From CAADGL01 sp964643885 (lineage in GTDB: Bacteria; Planctomycetota; Phycisphaerae; UBA1845; Fen-1342), in contig CAZXUI010000020.1 in the NCBI GenBank assembly GCA_964643885.1, positions 1 through 61,412 on the forward strand: 61,412 nucleotides of DNA, written 5' to 3'. Below are positions 1 to 7,921 of this stretch, piece by piece (positions within the stretch are counted from its first letter, which is position 1; each line of letters opens with the position of its first letter). A program made the position numbers and the translations under genes. Under the pieces are notes generated by a model that searched no databases, had not been told where the DNA came from, and saw nothing but the letters and a program-made list of their open reading frames with translations.

Positions 1-469
1 GCGGCCGGACGGCGGCCGGCCAGAGGCCAGTCGCCCAGTCTCAAGGCGGCGGCAAAGAGGATCTTTGCCGTACCTCGACTTCGCAGCAGCAGCGGAACAG
101 TGCACCGGCTATTAGCCGGTGCCACACTTTCCAAGGGACCGGGCACTCTCTGATGAGCGTGGCGCGCTCCGAAGGACTGGCACTTCTCGAAATGCTCATC
201 GGGTGCGAGATAGGAATCTCGCGCCAGCGAGGGAAGGGCAACTCGCACCGGCGATCACCGATCCTCCACGCTGGGAGCAGTGGGCTCACGGGCACGCTGC
301 GCTTGCGCATGCCGCGCCGCCCGCCGACGATGCTTCCCGGCCAGCAGCAAAAGCCGCAGTCGGCGACCCCCTTAATCCCTTAATCCCTCAATCCCTTACT
401 CCCTCAATCCCTCAATCCCTCAATCCCTCCTCCTTGCCACCCCCCACCCCGAACCCGCAGAATATCCTC
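1..469. other. Intergenic region with hairpins, no convincing gene
   Basis: No open frame here has a plausible product. The stretch holds two clean hairpins: GGCAAAGA/TCTTTGCC (51-58 and 62-69) and GCACCGGCT/AGCCGGTGC (102-110 and 114-122). It ends in a tract of TCAATCCC-like octamers just before the next gene. The hairpins look like members of the dispersed palindromes found elsewhere in the window. Confidence 0.6.
366..432. repeat. TCAATCCC octamer tandem tract
   Basis: About seven imperfect copies of an 8-9 bp unit (TTAATCCC, TCAATCCC, TTACTCCC). The tract ends about 38 bp before the start codon of the DJ-1/PfpI gene. Similar tracts occur at about 24384, 33201 and 35940. Confidence 0.85.
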
Positions 470-1006
470 ATGGCGCCGCTTACCACCCAGCGCATCCTCA
501 TCTTCGTCGGCGACGACTACGAGGACCTCGAGCTCTGGTATCCCAAGCTCCGCCTCGAAGCCGCCGGCGCACGCGTCACGCTCGCAGGCATGCAGGCCGC
601 CCACACCTACCGCGGCAAGAACGGCTACCCCGCCGTCTCCGACGCCGCCGTCGGCGACCTCGTCGGCCACGACTTCTCCGCTCTCGTCGTCCCGGGCGGC
701 TGGATGCCCGACAAGCTCCGCCGCGAACCCAAGATCCTCCAACTCACGCGCCACTTTCACGAGTCCGGCAAGCTCATCGCCGCCATATGCCACGGCGGCT
801 GGATCCTCATCTCCGCCGGCGTCTGCCGCGGGGTCCGCATGACCAGCACCACCGCCATCCGCGACGACCTCACCAACGCCGGCGCCGACTGGGTCGACCA
901 GCCCGTCGTCGTCGACCGCCACTTCATCACCAGCCGCCGCCCCCCCGATCTGCCCGCCTTCGGCGAGGCGATCGTTGACTACCTGGCCCGCAAACCCGCG
1001 GAATAA
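470..1006 (+). CDS. DJ-1/PfpI family protein
   Basis: A 178-residue class I glutamine amidotransferase-like protein of the DJ-1/PfpI superfamily. Members include cysteine proteases, glyoxalases, chaperones and stress proteins, so the exact reaction is unknown. The nucleophile elbow AAICHGG places the reactive cysteine at residue 107, followed by His108. The acidic DDYEDLE motif near residues 15-21 supplies the glutamate that normally contacts this cysteine. VVPGGW near 73-78 is the usual strand-turn motif. The frame stays open upstream to 119, but that part is repeat DNA, so ATG 470 is chosen. Length is normal for a single-domain member. No operon partner is obvious. Confidence 0.85.
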   Translation: MAPLTTQRILIFVGDDYEDLELWYPKLRLEAAGARVTLAGMQAAHTYRGKNGYPAVSDAAVGDLVGHDFSALVVPGGWMPDKLRREPKILQLTRHFHESGKLIAAICHGGWILISAGVCRGVRMTSTTAIRDDLTNAGADWVDQPVVVDRHFITSRRPPDLPAFGEAIVDYLARKPAE

Positions 1007-1322
1007 CACCGTCTAAACCGGTCCCGCAGTGCCGCCGCCGCCCGGCCGGTCCCGCTTCCGCTTCAACCCGTGGGATAATCTGTACACTCTTGCGAAATCG
1101 TGGGACTCGGGACACGATAGCCCTCGCGTGCGGCCGACCGCCGAGCGCGAGGGCGCCCGCAGGGCCCTGTCGCCGGCCGGCCACGCATCCCAAAGCCATC
1201 GTCTCGGACGCGTGGCCGCGGGGGTGGACCTGTCCGGGTGGGACTCGCCGATGGGGCGGGCGCCGGGTTCCAGGCAACGCAGGCCTGGTCGCACTCGCGA
1301 CGCGGCATCGCTGGGACGAACC
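1007..1322 (+). promoter_or_regulatory. Long structured leader before the class II aldolase gene
   Basis: This is 316 bp without a gene. A candidate sigma70-type promoter is TTGCGA (1090-1095), a 17-bp spacer and CACGAT (1113-1118). Downstream lie two perfect inverted repeats: CCCTCGCG/CGCGAGGG (1121-1128, 1146-1153) and a 9-bp pair (1178-1186, 1210-1218) enclosing AAAGCC. This would give a structured 5' leader of roughly 200 nt. It matches no riboswitch consensus that I recognise. Confidence 0.35.
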
Positions 1323-2036
1323 ATGCAGAATCAAAAGGCGCTGCGCGAGCAGATCTGCGAGATCGGCCGCCGCCTGTACGCCCGCGGCTTCGTCGCCGGA
1401 AACGACGGCAACATCTCCTGCCGGATCGCGCCCGACCGCGTTCTGTGCACACCCACCCTGGTCTGCAAGGGCTTCATGAAGCCCGACGAGCTCTGCGTCG
1501 TCGATCTGGACGGCAAGCTCGTCGCTGGCCCGCGCCCGCGCACCAGCGAGATCCTGCTGCACCTGGAGATCTACCGCTGCGACCCGGGCGCTGGCGCAGT
1601 CGTGCACGCCCATCCGCCGCACGCCACCGCCTTCGCCGTCACGCGCGAGGAGATCCCCTCCGGCATTCTTCCGGAAGTTGAAGTATTCCTAGGGCTGGTG
1701 CCGCGCAGCGACTACGAAACCCCCGGCGGCGAGGACTTCGCCCGCACCATCCGCCCCTTCGTCGGAAACGCCAACACGGTCCTGCTCAGCAATCATGGAA
1801 CGGTCAGTTGGGCCCCCGAGCTCGAACTGGCCTACTGGCGGACGGAGATTCTCGACTCGTATTGCCGCGTCCTCATGCTCGCCCGCGGCGTCGGAGATAT
1901 CGAGCGCCTGCCCGAGAACAAGGTCCGCGAACTGCTCGCCATCCAGGCCCACTACGGCGTGACCACCGACCCGCGCCACGCCGGCCGGCGGCCGATATTC
2001 GTCAACCGCGCCTTCGGCCGCCGCGACGCGCAATGA
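1323..2036 (+). CDS. Class II aldolase/adducin family protein
   Basis: A 237-residue protein of the family that includes L-fuculose-1-phosphate aldolase, L-ribulose-5-phosphate 4-epimerase and methylthioribulose-1-phosphate dehydratase. These are zinc enzymes that cleave, epimerise or dehydrate sugar phosphates. Visible signatures are GNDGNIS near residue 26, TSE at 74-76, the zinc-binding HAHPPH at 95-100, and a later SNHG that supplies another metal-ligand histidine. The substrate cannot be told from sequence. ATG 1323 is chosen because the upstream frame back to 1029 lies in the structured leader and does not look coding. It is a stand-alone gene with its own probable promoter. Confidence 0.85.
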   Translation: MQNQKALREQICEIGRRLYARGFVAGNDGNISCRIAPDRVLCTPTLVCKGFMKPDELCVVDLDGKLVAGPRPRTSEILLHLEIYRCDPGAGAVVHAHPPHATAFAVTREEIPSGILPEVEVFLGLVPRSDYETPGGEDFARTIRPFVGNANTVLLSNHGTVSWAPELELAYWRTEILDSYCRVLMLARGVGDIERLPENKVRELLAIQAHYGVTTDPRHAGRRPIFVNRAFGRRDAQ

Positions 2037-2073
2037 CCGCCGCCCGCCCCGCCGGCTCGCTTCGCCCGCCGCC

Positions 2074-2301
2074 TCAGTGGCTGCCGGCGCGCTCGCGGTT
2101 CCAGTCGCTGCTGACCTCGCGCGCTACGCTGATCAACGCCTCTTCCAGCGAGTCGCAGTTGAGCGTAACCGCCGGCGGCTCCGAACACTGCGCTCGCCAC
2201 TGCCCGCGCTCGTAGACCACGGACACATCCACCGGAACCGCCGCCGTCATTTCGCCAGACGGCCTTTCTAATTCCATCCGCAGCCTAAGCCGAAAAACCA
2301 T
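2074..2301 (-). CDS. Small conserved-looking protein of unknown function
   Basis: A 75-residue acidic protein. Its core (roughly VVYERGQWRAQC through the helix SLEEALISVAREV) resembles the short beta-beta-alpha layout of HicB-like half-domains, but this is weak similarity only. It is convergent with the aldolase gene and divergent from the HDOD gene. No strong ribosome binding site is visible, and the second methionine (residue 9) is an alternative start. Function unknown. Confidence 0.45.
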   Translation of the reverse strand: MVFRLRLRMELERPSGEMTAAVPVDVSVVYERGQWRAQCSEPPAVTLNCDSLEEALISVAREVSSDWNRERAGSH

Positions 2302-2475
2302 TTGAATACTCCCGATGGCCGGTTTCGCACGTGCTGGCCCGCCGGCCGCACGTGCCGGCCGAGCGCTGCTCGTCCGGCCGGGCCTGACGATCGGCCGCCA
2401 GAGCCCCTGTGGCCGGGCTCATTCCGCTGGGTGTGCGCGTCGTTCGCACGAATCAGTGCAAGCGAGGGTCTAGCC

Positions 2476-3582
2476 GTGCTCTTTTTCGTCCGCCGCTGGT
2501 TGTCATCGCTGTTTCCCCCGGACGCGGATATCACGCCGCTCCAGGCGGCCGACCCGGATGCGCAGCCGCAGGTCTTATCGGCGGATACCGCCGCGCAGGC
2601 TGAGGTCCGCCCCGCCGCAGGCACGCAGACCGGGGAATCCGCGTCCGCAGCGCCGGCCGAGGAGGACATTCCGGCCGGGCTGATGTGGTGGATTCCGCGC
2701 GAAGCGCCGGCGGCGGCGCCGGATCCGTCGCAGGCCGGGCGCAAAATCGACCGCTCCCTCTACGACCAGCTCGCCCGCGTCATCGACGACCCCGGCCTCG
2801 AGTTGCCGCACATGCCGCAGGTCGCCCAGCGCGCCCTGCACGCGCTGCGCGGCGACGACGCCAACTACCGCAAGGTCGCCGAGCTCGTCGAACAGGACCA
2901 GGTCCTCGCCGCGGAGATCCTCCGCGTCGCCAATTCGGTCAGCTACCGCGGCCTGCGCGAGATTCGCCAGCTCGACCTGGCCTTCGCCCGCCTCGGCCTG
3001 CGAACACTCCGCTCCGTGATCCTCGGCGCAACGCTCAAGGGCCTGTCCATCCGCACCGGCGGCGACCACAAGACGCTCGGCGAAGAGCTCTATCAGCGCT
3101 CCTTCGCCGCGGGCGTCGTGCTGCGGCACCTCGCGCCGCGCTTCAAGCTCCCCGAAGACGAATCTTTCCTCGTTGGCCTGCTGCACGACATCGGCATGTT
3201 GGTCATCCTCAAGGTCGCCAACGAGTATCAGCAGTACCACGGCCGCACCGTCGACCGCCCGCTCTTCGATCGCCTCTGCACCGACTGGCACCAGCACGTC
3301 GGCATGCGGCTGGCCGACGCGTGGAATCTGCCCGATCCGCTGCCGGAACTGATCGGCACGCACCACAAGGATCCGGCCGACGACGACCCGCTCAAGACCT
3401 ATCGCCTGCTGATCATGACCTCGGACGCGGCCTGCGCGCTGCTCGGCTACGCCCCCTACGAGCCGCTCGACTTCTTCAATCTGCCCTGCGTGCAGCGGCT
3501 CGGCCTGGCCGACGATCTGCCGACGCGCAAGCTCCTGGCGGACATCCCCGGCCTGCTGGCCGAACGCCTCGAAGCCGTCTGA
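2476..3582 (+). CDS. HDOD domain protein (signal transduction)
   Basis: A 368-residue protein. About 85 N-terminal residues are low-complexity and rich in Ala, Pro and Asp. They are followed by an HDOD domain, an HD-related output or scaffold domain common in bacterial signalling and chemotaxis. The HDOD core shows LPHMPQVAQRAL, VAELVEQDQVLAAEILRVAN, the LLHDIG motif, and a late GTHH segment. Typical HDOD proteins are non-enzymatic, and the retained HD pair does not prove catalysis. GTG 2476 is preferred, with GCGAGGGT a few bases upstream. The frame runs back to a TTG at 2302, but that part translates to non-protein-like sequence. No receiver domain is fused. Confidence 0.8.
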   Translation: MLFFVRRWLSSLFPPDADITPLQAADPDAQPQVLSADTAAQAEVRPAAGTQTGESASAAPAEEDIPAGLMWWIPREAPAAAPDPSQAGRKIDRSLYDQLARVIDDPGLELPHMPQVAQRALHALRGDDANYRKVAELVEQDQVLAAEILRVANSVSYRGLREIRQLDLAFARLGLRTLRSVILGATLKGLSIRTGGDHKTLGEELYQRSFAAGVVLRHLAPRFKLPEDESFLVGLLHDIGMLVILKVANEYQQYHGRTVDRPLFDRLCTDWHQHVGMRLADAWNLPDPLPELIGTHHKDPADDDPLKTYRLLIMTSDAACALLGYAPYEPLDFFNLPCVQRLGLADDLPTRKLLADIPGLLAERLEAV

Positions 3583-3602
3583 CCACCCGCGCACAGAGCG
3601 TG

Positions 3603-3631
3603 GCATGCTTTCGCCGCAGGCGTGAGCATGC
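3603..3631. repeat. 29-bp nested palindrome (family C), copy 1
   Basis: Inverted arms GCATGCTT/GAGCATGC surround a nested CGCC..GGCG hairpin. A near-identical copy sits at 7035-7063. It follows the HDOD stop codon and could serve as a terminator-like element. Confidence 0.8.
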
Positions 3632-3689
3632 GCCGCTCGTGCGACATTCCCTTCTCTTACGCCCCGTGCATCGTGCCGAGCACCCGCCT

Positions 3690-3725
3690 GAACTCGCTAC
3701 TCTTAACTCTGAACTCTGAACTCCC
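3690..3725. repeat. GAACTCT heptamer tandem tract
   Basis: About four imperfect heptamers (GAACTCG, TTAACTCT, GAACTCT, GAACTCC) end just before the glycosyltransferase start. It is one of several 7-8 bp tandem tracts in the window. Confidence 0.75.
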
Positions 3726-3743
3726 CCGTGTATCCTCCCCCGC

Positions 3744-4715
3744 ATGTCCTGGACCATCCTCCACGCCGGCGCGCTCGGCGACCTGGTGCTGACGATCCAT
3801 TTCGCGCTTCACCTCACACGAGCGCGCCCGACTGAATCGCTCACCCTCATCAGCCGCGTCACGATCCCGCCGCTGGCAGCCTGCCGCCCCGCCATCCGAA
3901 CCCTGTCGAGCGACGGCCTCGGCCTCCACTGGCTCTTCGCCGAGAGCGACACGCCGCCGCCGCCGCGGCTGCGCGAGCTGATCGCCGGCAGACTCGTACT
4001 CTGCGCCCTCTGCCCGGCCGCCTCTCCGCCCGCGCTGCGGCTCGCATCCCTCAGCCCCGCTGAACTGCTCTGCTTCGATCCTGCGCCGCAACCCGGCAGC
4101 GACTTGCACATCACCGCTCAATGGTCACACGCCCTCGCTCACCCAAGATCCGCCACCGCGCTCGCCGACGTCGTCGGCGCCGCGCCCGCCAGCGACCCCA
4201 CCATCGAGCTCGACCCCGCCATCGCCGCCCGCGGCCGCCAGCGCCTCGCCGACCTCGGCTGCCCCCTTCCCGCCGCCCTCATCCACCCCGGCAGCGGCGG
4301 CCGCACCAAATGCTGGTCGCTGGACGGCTTCCGAGAAGTCGCCCGACAGCTCTCAACACGCGGCCTGCACCCCTGCTTCCTCATCGGTGAAGCGGAACGC
4401 GACCGCTGGCCGCCCGCCGCGATCGCCCGTCTCGCACAGGCCGCCCCGCTGCTCGGTTCGCTCACCACAGCCGAGCTGCTCGAACTCTCCGCGGCCGCGG
4501 CCGTCTACATCGGCAACGACGCCGGGCCGACCCACCTGGCCGCCCTCGCCGGCGTCCCCGTCCTGGCCATCTTCGGCCCGACCCGCGCGTCCGTCTGGCG
4601 GCCGCTCGGCCGACGCGTGATCGCGATTCAGGGCGACCCCTCTGGCGACGCCGAATCATGGGGAATCCACGCGGAATCCATCGTGAAGCATGCCCTGCAC
4701 ATCGCCCGGAAATGA
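3744..4715 (+). CDS. Glycosyltransferase family 9 (heptosyltransferase-like)
   Basis: A 323-residue GT-B fold protein of the GT9 family. GT9 enzymes move ADP-heptose or other sugars onto lipopolysaccharide-type glycans at the inner membrane. The N-terminal half begins with the acceptor-site strand ILHAGALGDLVL. The C-terminal half has the donor-site signatures IHPGSGGRTKCW (around 178-189) and YIGNDAGPTHLAA (around 253), followed by IFGPT. These are the strongest GT9 marks. The sugar donor and acceptor are not predictable. It is preceded by a heptamer repeat tract and no operon partner is evident. Confidence 0.87.
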   Translation: MSWTILHAGALGDLVLTIHFALHLTRARPTESLTLISRVTIPPLAACRPAIRTLSSDGLGLHWLFAESDTPPPPRLRELIAGRLVLCALCPAASPPALRLASLSPAELLCFDPAPQPGSDLHITAQWSHALAHPRSATALADVVGAAPASDPTIELDPAIAARGRQRLADLGCPLPAALIHPGSGGRTKCWSLDGFREVARQLSTRGLHPCFLIGEAERDRWPPAAIARLAQAAPLLGSLTTAELLELSAAAAVYIGNDAGPTHLAALAGVPVLAIFGPTRASVWRPLGRRVIAIQGDPSGDAESWGIHAESIVKHALHIARK

Positions 4716-4790
4716 CCGCGGCGGCCGACCCGCCCGCCGCGCCGCCGCAACCCCCGCCGCCCCACTCGCGCCGCCCCCCAAACACTTCGC

Positions 4791-5306
4791 CTATCGCCGC
4801 GCCACCGTCAGCAGCGCCCGCGCCAGTTCCGTCGCCTGCGGATAGCGCTGCGCCGCGGTGACGTACTTCTGCGCCAGGTCCGTATGCACGATCGACGGCA
4901 CCGCGCCCGAACCACGTACCCCCGCGCCCCCGCCGCCATCAAGCACCCCACGCTCGCCCCCGCCGTCCGCACCGCCTACCATCATCCCCCGCGTCGCGTA
5001 TCCCCCCGCAAACGCCAGCAGCACCACCGCCACGTAGCGCGCCGCCACACCCGCCAGCCGCGCCACCACCGGCCGCTCAGCCCGCCCCGCACCCGCAACC
5101 GGAAGCGCCGCCGGCGCGGACCGCTCCGCCGCCTCGAGCGATACCAGTCGCGCGCCCAGCGCTGTCTGCGCCGACCGCAGCCCCTCGACCTCCGCCCGGT
5201 CCTGCGGCGCGCCCGCCAGGTATTCCTCGACGCGCGCCCGTTCGGCCGGGCTCAGCTCATCGCCCAGGTAGTCCGGCAGAAGCCGGCGGAACTCTTCCCG
5301 CGTCAT
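4791..5306 (-). CDS. Putative anti-sigma factor, cysteine-free, one membrane helix
   Basis: A 171-residue protein. Its N-terminal region (LLPDYLGDELSPAERARVEEYL) matches the helical layout of anti-sigma domains, but it lacks the His/Cys zinc ligands of the ZAS class. A single membrane helix lies near residues 85-107, and the C-terminal part after a Gly-rich linker would be periplasmic. The gene overlaps the upstream ECF sigma gene by 50 bp, which suggests coupled translation and supports the role. The likely job is to hold that sigma factor at the membrane until a signal arrives. Function is inferred from gene order and topology, not from a diagnostic motif. Confidence 0.65.
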   Translation of the reverse strand: MTREEFRRLLPDYLGDELSPAERARVEEYLAGAPQDRAEVEGLRSAQTALGARLVSLEAAERSAPAALPVAGAGRAERPVVARLAGVAARYVAVVLLAFAGGYATRGMMVGGADGGGERGVLDGGGGAGVRGSGAVPSIVHTDLAQKYVTAAQRYPQATELARALLTVARR

Positions 5307-5826
5307 GACGCTCTCCTTCGTATCCGTGTGCCCCCCGCGCTCGCGTCCCGGCCCCCAACCGCTCCCGCAACGCCGCGAGCCCGCGCATGTAGTGCGTCTT
5401 CACCGTCGCGACAGCCAGCCCGAGTTGCCCGGCAATCTCCGCAAAGCTCATCTGGTCGTACGTCTTGCACATCAGCACCAGTCGCTGCTGCTCGCTCAGC
5501 TCCGCCAGCGCCGCCGACAGCCGCTCCCTCTCGTCCGGCTCGACATCCGCCCCATCCCGCCGCTCCGCCAGCGCGTCCGGTTCATCGCTCACCACCCGCA
5601 GCCGCGACCGCCGCCGCCAGCGGTCGATCGCCGCGTGACTCGTCGCCCTCCGCAACCACGCGACCGCCCGGGCCGCATCCGGCAGCGCCGGCCGCGAGCG
5701 AATCAGCCGCAGAAACACGTCCGAAACAACGTCCGCCGCGTCCTGCTCGCGCCCGCAAAGCGCCAGGGCCCAGCGATAAACGCGGGCCCGATGCGCTGCG
5801 AAACACTCTTCAACGTTCACGGACAC
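5257..5826 (-). CDS. ECF sigma factor (sigma-70 family)
   Basis: A 189-residue RNA polymerase sigma factor of the extracytoplasmic-function type. Region 2 covers about residues 5-75, with DAADVVSDVFLRLI and the DNA-melting/-10 recognition helix around AVAWLRRATSHAAIDRWRR. Region 4 covers about 105-160, with LSEQQRLVLM and the recognition helix EIAGQLGLAVATVKTH. The tail after residue 160 is Gly/Arg-rich. It lies 48 bp downstream of the lipoprotein gene and overlaps the putative anti-sigma gene, so the three probably form one operon on the minus strand. Target promoters are unknown. Confidence 0.9.
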   Translation of the reverse strand: MSVNVEECFAAHRARVYRWALALCGREQDAADVVSDVFLRLIRSRPALPDAARAVAWLRRATSHAAIDRWRRRSRLRVVSDEPDALAERRDGADVEPDERERLSAALAELSEQQRLVLMCKTYDQMSFAEIAGQLGLAVATVKTHYMRGLAALRERLGAGTRARGAHGYEGERHDAGRVPPASAGLPGR

Positions 5827-5874
5827 CTGCGGCTCCTGCCGACCTGCCCCCGCTGCAACCGCCGCCGTCCGATG

Positions 5875-6903
5875 CTACCGCTGCACGCGGCTCGTGGCCA
5901 TCAGAACCACGTCCCGGTCCATCAGCGCCTCGCCCGGAAACTCCCACACCACGTGTCCGTCATCCACGCTGTCGCCGTTGTGCGCCACCAGCTCGCCGGG
6001 AAGCAGCACGCTCACCTTCCAGAACTCGTCGCCCAGGTCTTCGGTCACGTGCCAGCGCGCCTTCTCCTCCTCGTACGCCACGAAGAACGCGTCGATCTCG
6101 CGCTTCGCCACGCGCAGCTCGACCAGCTTCTGATACAGCGCGTCGCGCCCCTCGGCCGTCAGCCGCTCCCCATACGCATTGATCTCCGCGTCCCGCTGCT
6201 CGCTGGCCGGCTCGCTCAGCAGCGCCAGAATCGGCTCCACGTCCACTTTCGCATAGTGATCCAGCAGCGCCTGCCGCAGCAGCAGTCCGTAGTGCTGCGG
6301 CCATCCCTCGCCCGCAGCCGCCACCGCCGAGCGCAGATACTCGCACTCCTTCTGCGCCTCGATCAGCCGCATGCTCGTGAGCAACTCGCGCCGATCCTCC
6401 TCCGAGATCTCCTCGATCTCCTTTTCAGAAATGCGCTTGAACAGCGGCGTCTTCTCGAATTGCTCGATGAAGTAGCGGTAGCGGGCGCTCTCGCGCGCGT
6501 GATAGTCGCGGCGGAAGTGATAGTACGTCCCGTCCGGCCGCTTCTCGATCGTCAGCTCCGTCGGAAACATCAGCGCGCTGGCCATCGCCAACTCGTCCCG
6601 CTCGTCCGCGTAGGTGCCCGGCAGCGGCTGGCCCGCCCGCACCTCCATCGTCGCCTCGCGCTTCTGCGTCTGCTTGCCGTCTTCGTTGGTCTCGAATTCG
6701 TCCCGCACGCGCCAGCCGGTCCGCTCGGTCGGCAATGCGTCACGCCCGGTGAAATCGCCCGGGTCTCCCTCCAGCACCACCCGCAGCTCCACGGCCCCAT
6801 CCGCCCGCACCCGAATCGTCTCTTTCCGTTCCAGGCACCCCGGCAGCGCCAGGGCGACGACGGCCAGCGGTGCGAACACCAACGTCCGATAGCTTGTTCT
6901 CAT
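5875..6903 (-). CDS. Predicted lipoprotein upstream of ECF sigma/anti-sigma pair
   Basis: A 342-residue protein with a classical lipoprotein signal: charged MRTSYRT, a hydrophobic stretch, then the lipobox LPGC with Cys near residue 23. The mature part is charged and mostly helical in appearance (many Glu/Lys/Arg, for example KEIEEISEEDRRELL), without a family I recognise. Start at 6903 is supported by AGGAG 7 bases upstream. The frame is open further back to 6996 without support. As first gene of an apparent operon with an ECF sigma factor and membrane anti-sigma factor, it may be an envelope sensor or a regulated output. That is inference from position only. Confidence 0.75.
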   Translation of the reverse strand: MRTSYRTLVFAPLAVVALALPGCLERKETIRVRADGAVELRVVLEGDPGDFTGRDALPTERTGWRVRDEFETNEDGKQTQKREATMEVRAGQPLPGTYADERDELAMASALMFPTELTIEKRPDGTYYHFRRDYHARESARYRYFIEQFEKTPLFKRISEKEIEEISEEDRRELLTSMRLIEAQKECEYLRSAVAAAGEGWPQHYGLLLRQALLDHYAKVDVEPILALLSEPASEQRDAEINAYGERLTAEGRDALYQKLVELRVAKREIDAFFVAYEEEKARWHVTEDLGDEFWKVSVLLPGELVAHNGDSVDDGHVVWEFPGEALMDRDVVLMATSRVQR

Positions 6904-7005
6904 GGGAGTTTCTCCTGCGCGGGCACTGTCAACCACGCCCGCGGTCCACCCATGAGAACGCACCGCCCCGCGAATCGGATGACACCGCTCGCCCAAAATC
7001 CTCTA

Positions 7006-7063
7006 CTGGGGGACCGGCCTCTGACCGGCGGGTGGCATGCTCTCGCCGAAGGCGTGAGCATGC
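7006..7063. repeat. Adjacent family A and family C palindromes
   Basis: 7006-7032 is a copy of the GGGGGACCGGTCTCTGACCGG-type repeat (family A), here with GGACCGGCC. 7035-7063 is the GCATGCTC/GAGCATGC nested palindrome (family C), nearly identical to 3603-3631. Both lie between the methyltransferase stop and the lipoprotein start. Confidence 0.85.
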
Positions 7064-7066
7064 TTT

Positions 7067-7786
7067 TCAACTGCTCACCTGCTCTCGCCCGCAGCGCCCC
7101 TCCCCCTCGCGCCACAGCCGGAACACGCGCCCCCGAATTCTCTCCCCCGTCATGGGGTTCTCCCGCTCCACCGCCTCCACTGCGACCCGCAGCCCCGCCT
7201 CCCGCGCCACATCCGCAAATCCGTCGGCCGTCTGCCGGTTCGCATCCGAGATCAATGCCTCCCCGCCCGCCGCCAGATGACCCGCGACGAACCATGCAAT
7301 CGGCCGCAGGCTCCGCAGCTCATATAGAATCTCCGCCGCCACGATCCGATCCACCCGTAGATCCGCATACGTCTCGCGCCAGTCCACGTACCGCGTCTGC
7401 GGCGCCGGCAGCCCGTTTCGCCGCGCGCTCTCGCACACGAACGCCAGCGCATCCTCGTCATAGTCCGAGACGATCACCTCGTGCCCCAGCGCCGCCGCCA
7501 CCAGCCCCACCAGCCCCAGCCCGCACCCCAGCTCCAACACCCGCAGCGGCGCCGCCTCCGCCGCCCTCGGCCCCCACGCCGCCACCGCATCCGCCGCCAG
7601 CAGACACGCCGGCCAGAACTCCGCCCAGTAGGGCAGATACTCATCCTTCTCGAACCGCACCGCCACGTCCGGCTCGTCGATCAGCGCCTCGAAGTTCGCC
7701 GGCCCCAGCAGCTCAATCACCCGCCCCGCCAGCTCGAACCGCCGCACGCAAACTGGATACCCGCGAAACCGCTCCACCACGCCCAC
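7067..7786 (-). CDS. Class I SAM-dependent methyltransferase
   Basis: A 239-residue protein with a Rossmann methyltransferase core: VLELGCGLGLVGLVAA (motif I), then VSDYDEDAL (the acidic residue at the end of strand 2). The upstream segment LPYWAEFWPA is typical of the METTL/Nnt1-like group that methylates protein lysines or small molecules. The substrate is unknown. The start at 7786 is GTG, with further in-frame GTG codons at 7780 and 7777 that fit the AGGGAG upstream equally well. It is likely transcribed separately from the lipoprotein operon because repeat DNA lies between them. Confidence 0.82.
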   Translation of the reverse strand: MGVVERFRGYPVCVRRFELAGRVIELLGPANFEALIDEPDVAVRFEKDEYLPYWAEFWPACLLAADAVAAWGPRAAEAAPLRVLELGCGLGLVGLVAAALGHEVIVSDYDEDALAFVCESARRNGLPAPQTRYVDWRETYADLRVDRIVAAEILYELRSLRPIAWFVAGHLAAGGEALISDANRQTADGFADVAREAGLRVAVEAVERENPMTGERIRGRVFRLWREGEGRCGREQVSS

Positions 7787-7921
7787 TCCCTATGACAGCC
7801 TCACCAGCCCCGCTACGATACGGTAACCGACTCGGCCGCCATTCGAACTCGCGCCGGCCCCGCCCGGCGCGTCATCGGGCGCCCGCGTCCGATGACCCGC
7901 GGCGAGTGGAGCGTACCGCCC

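Noticed and set aside
41..310. An 89-residue minus-strand frame at the window start
   Set aside because: It runs through the hairpins at 51-69 and 102-122 and has no protein-like pattern.
1090..1322. Known riboswitch (cobalamin, fluoride, c-di-GMP)
   Set aside because: The inverted repeats do not bring the conserved boxes of these classes.
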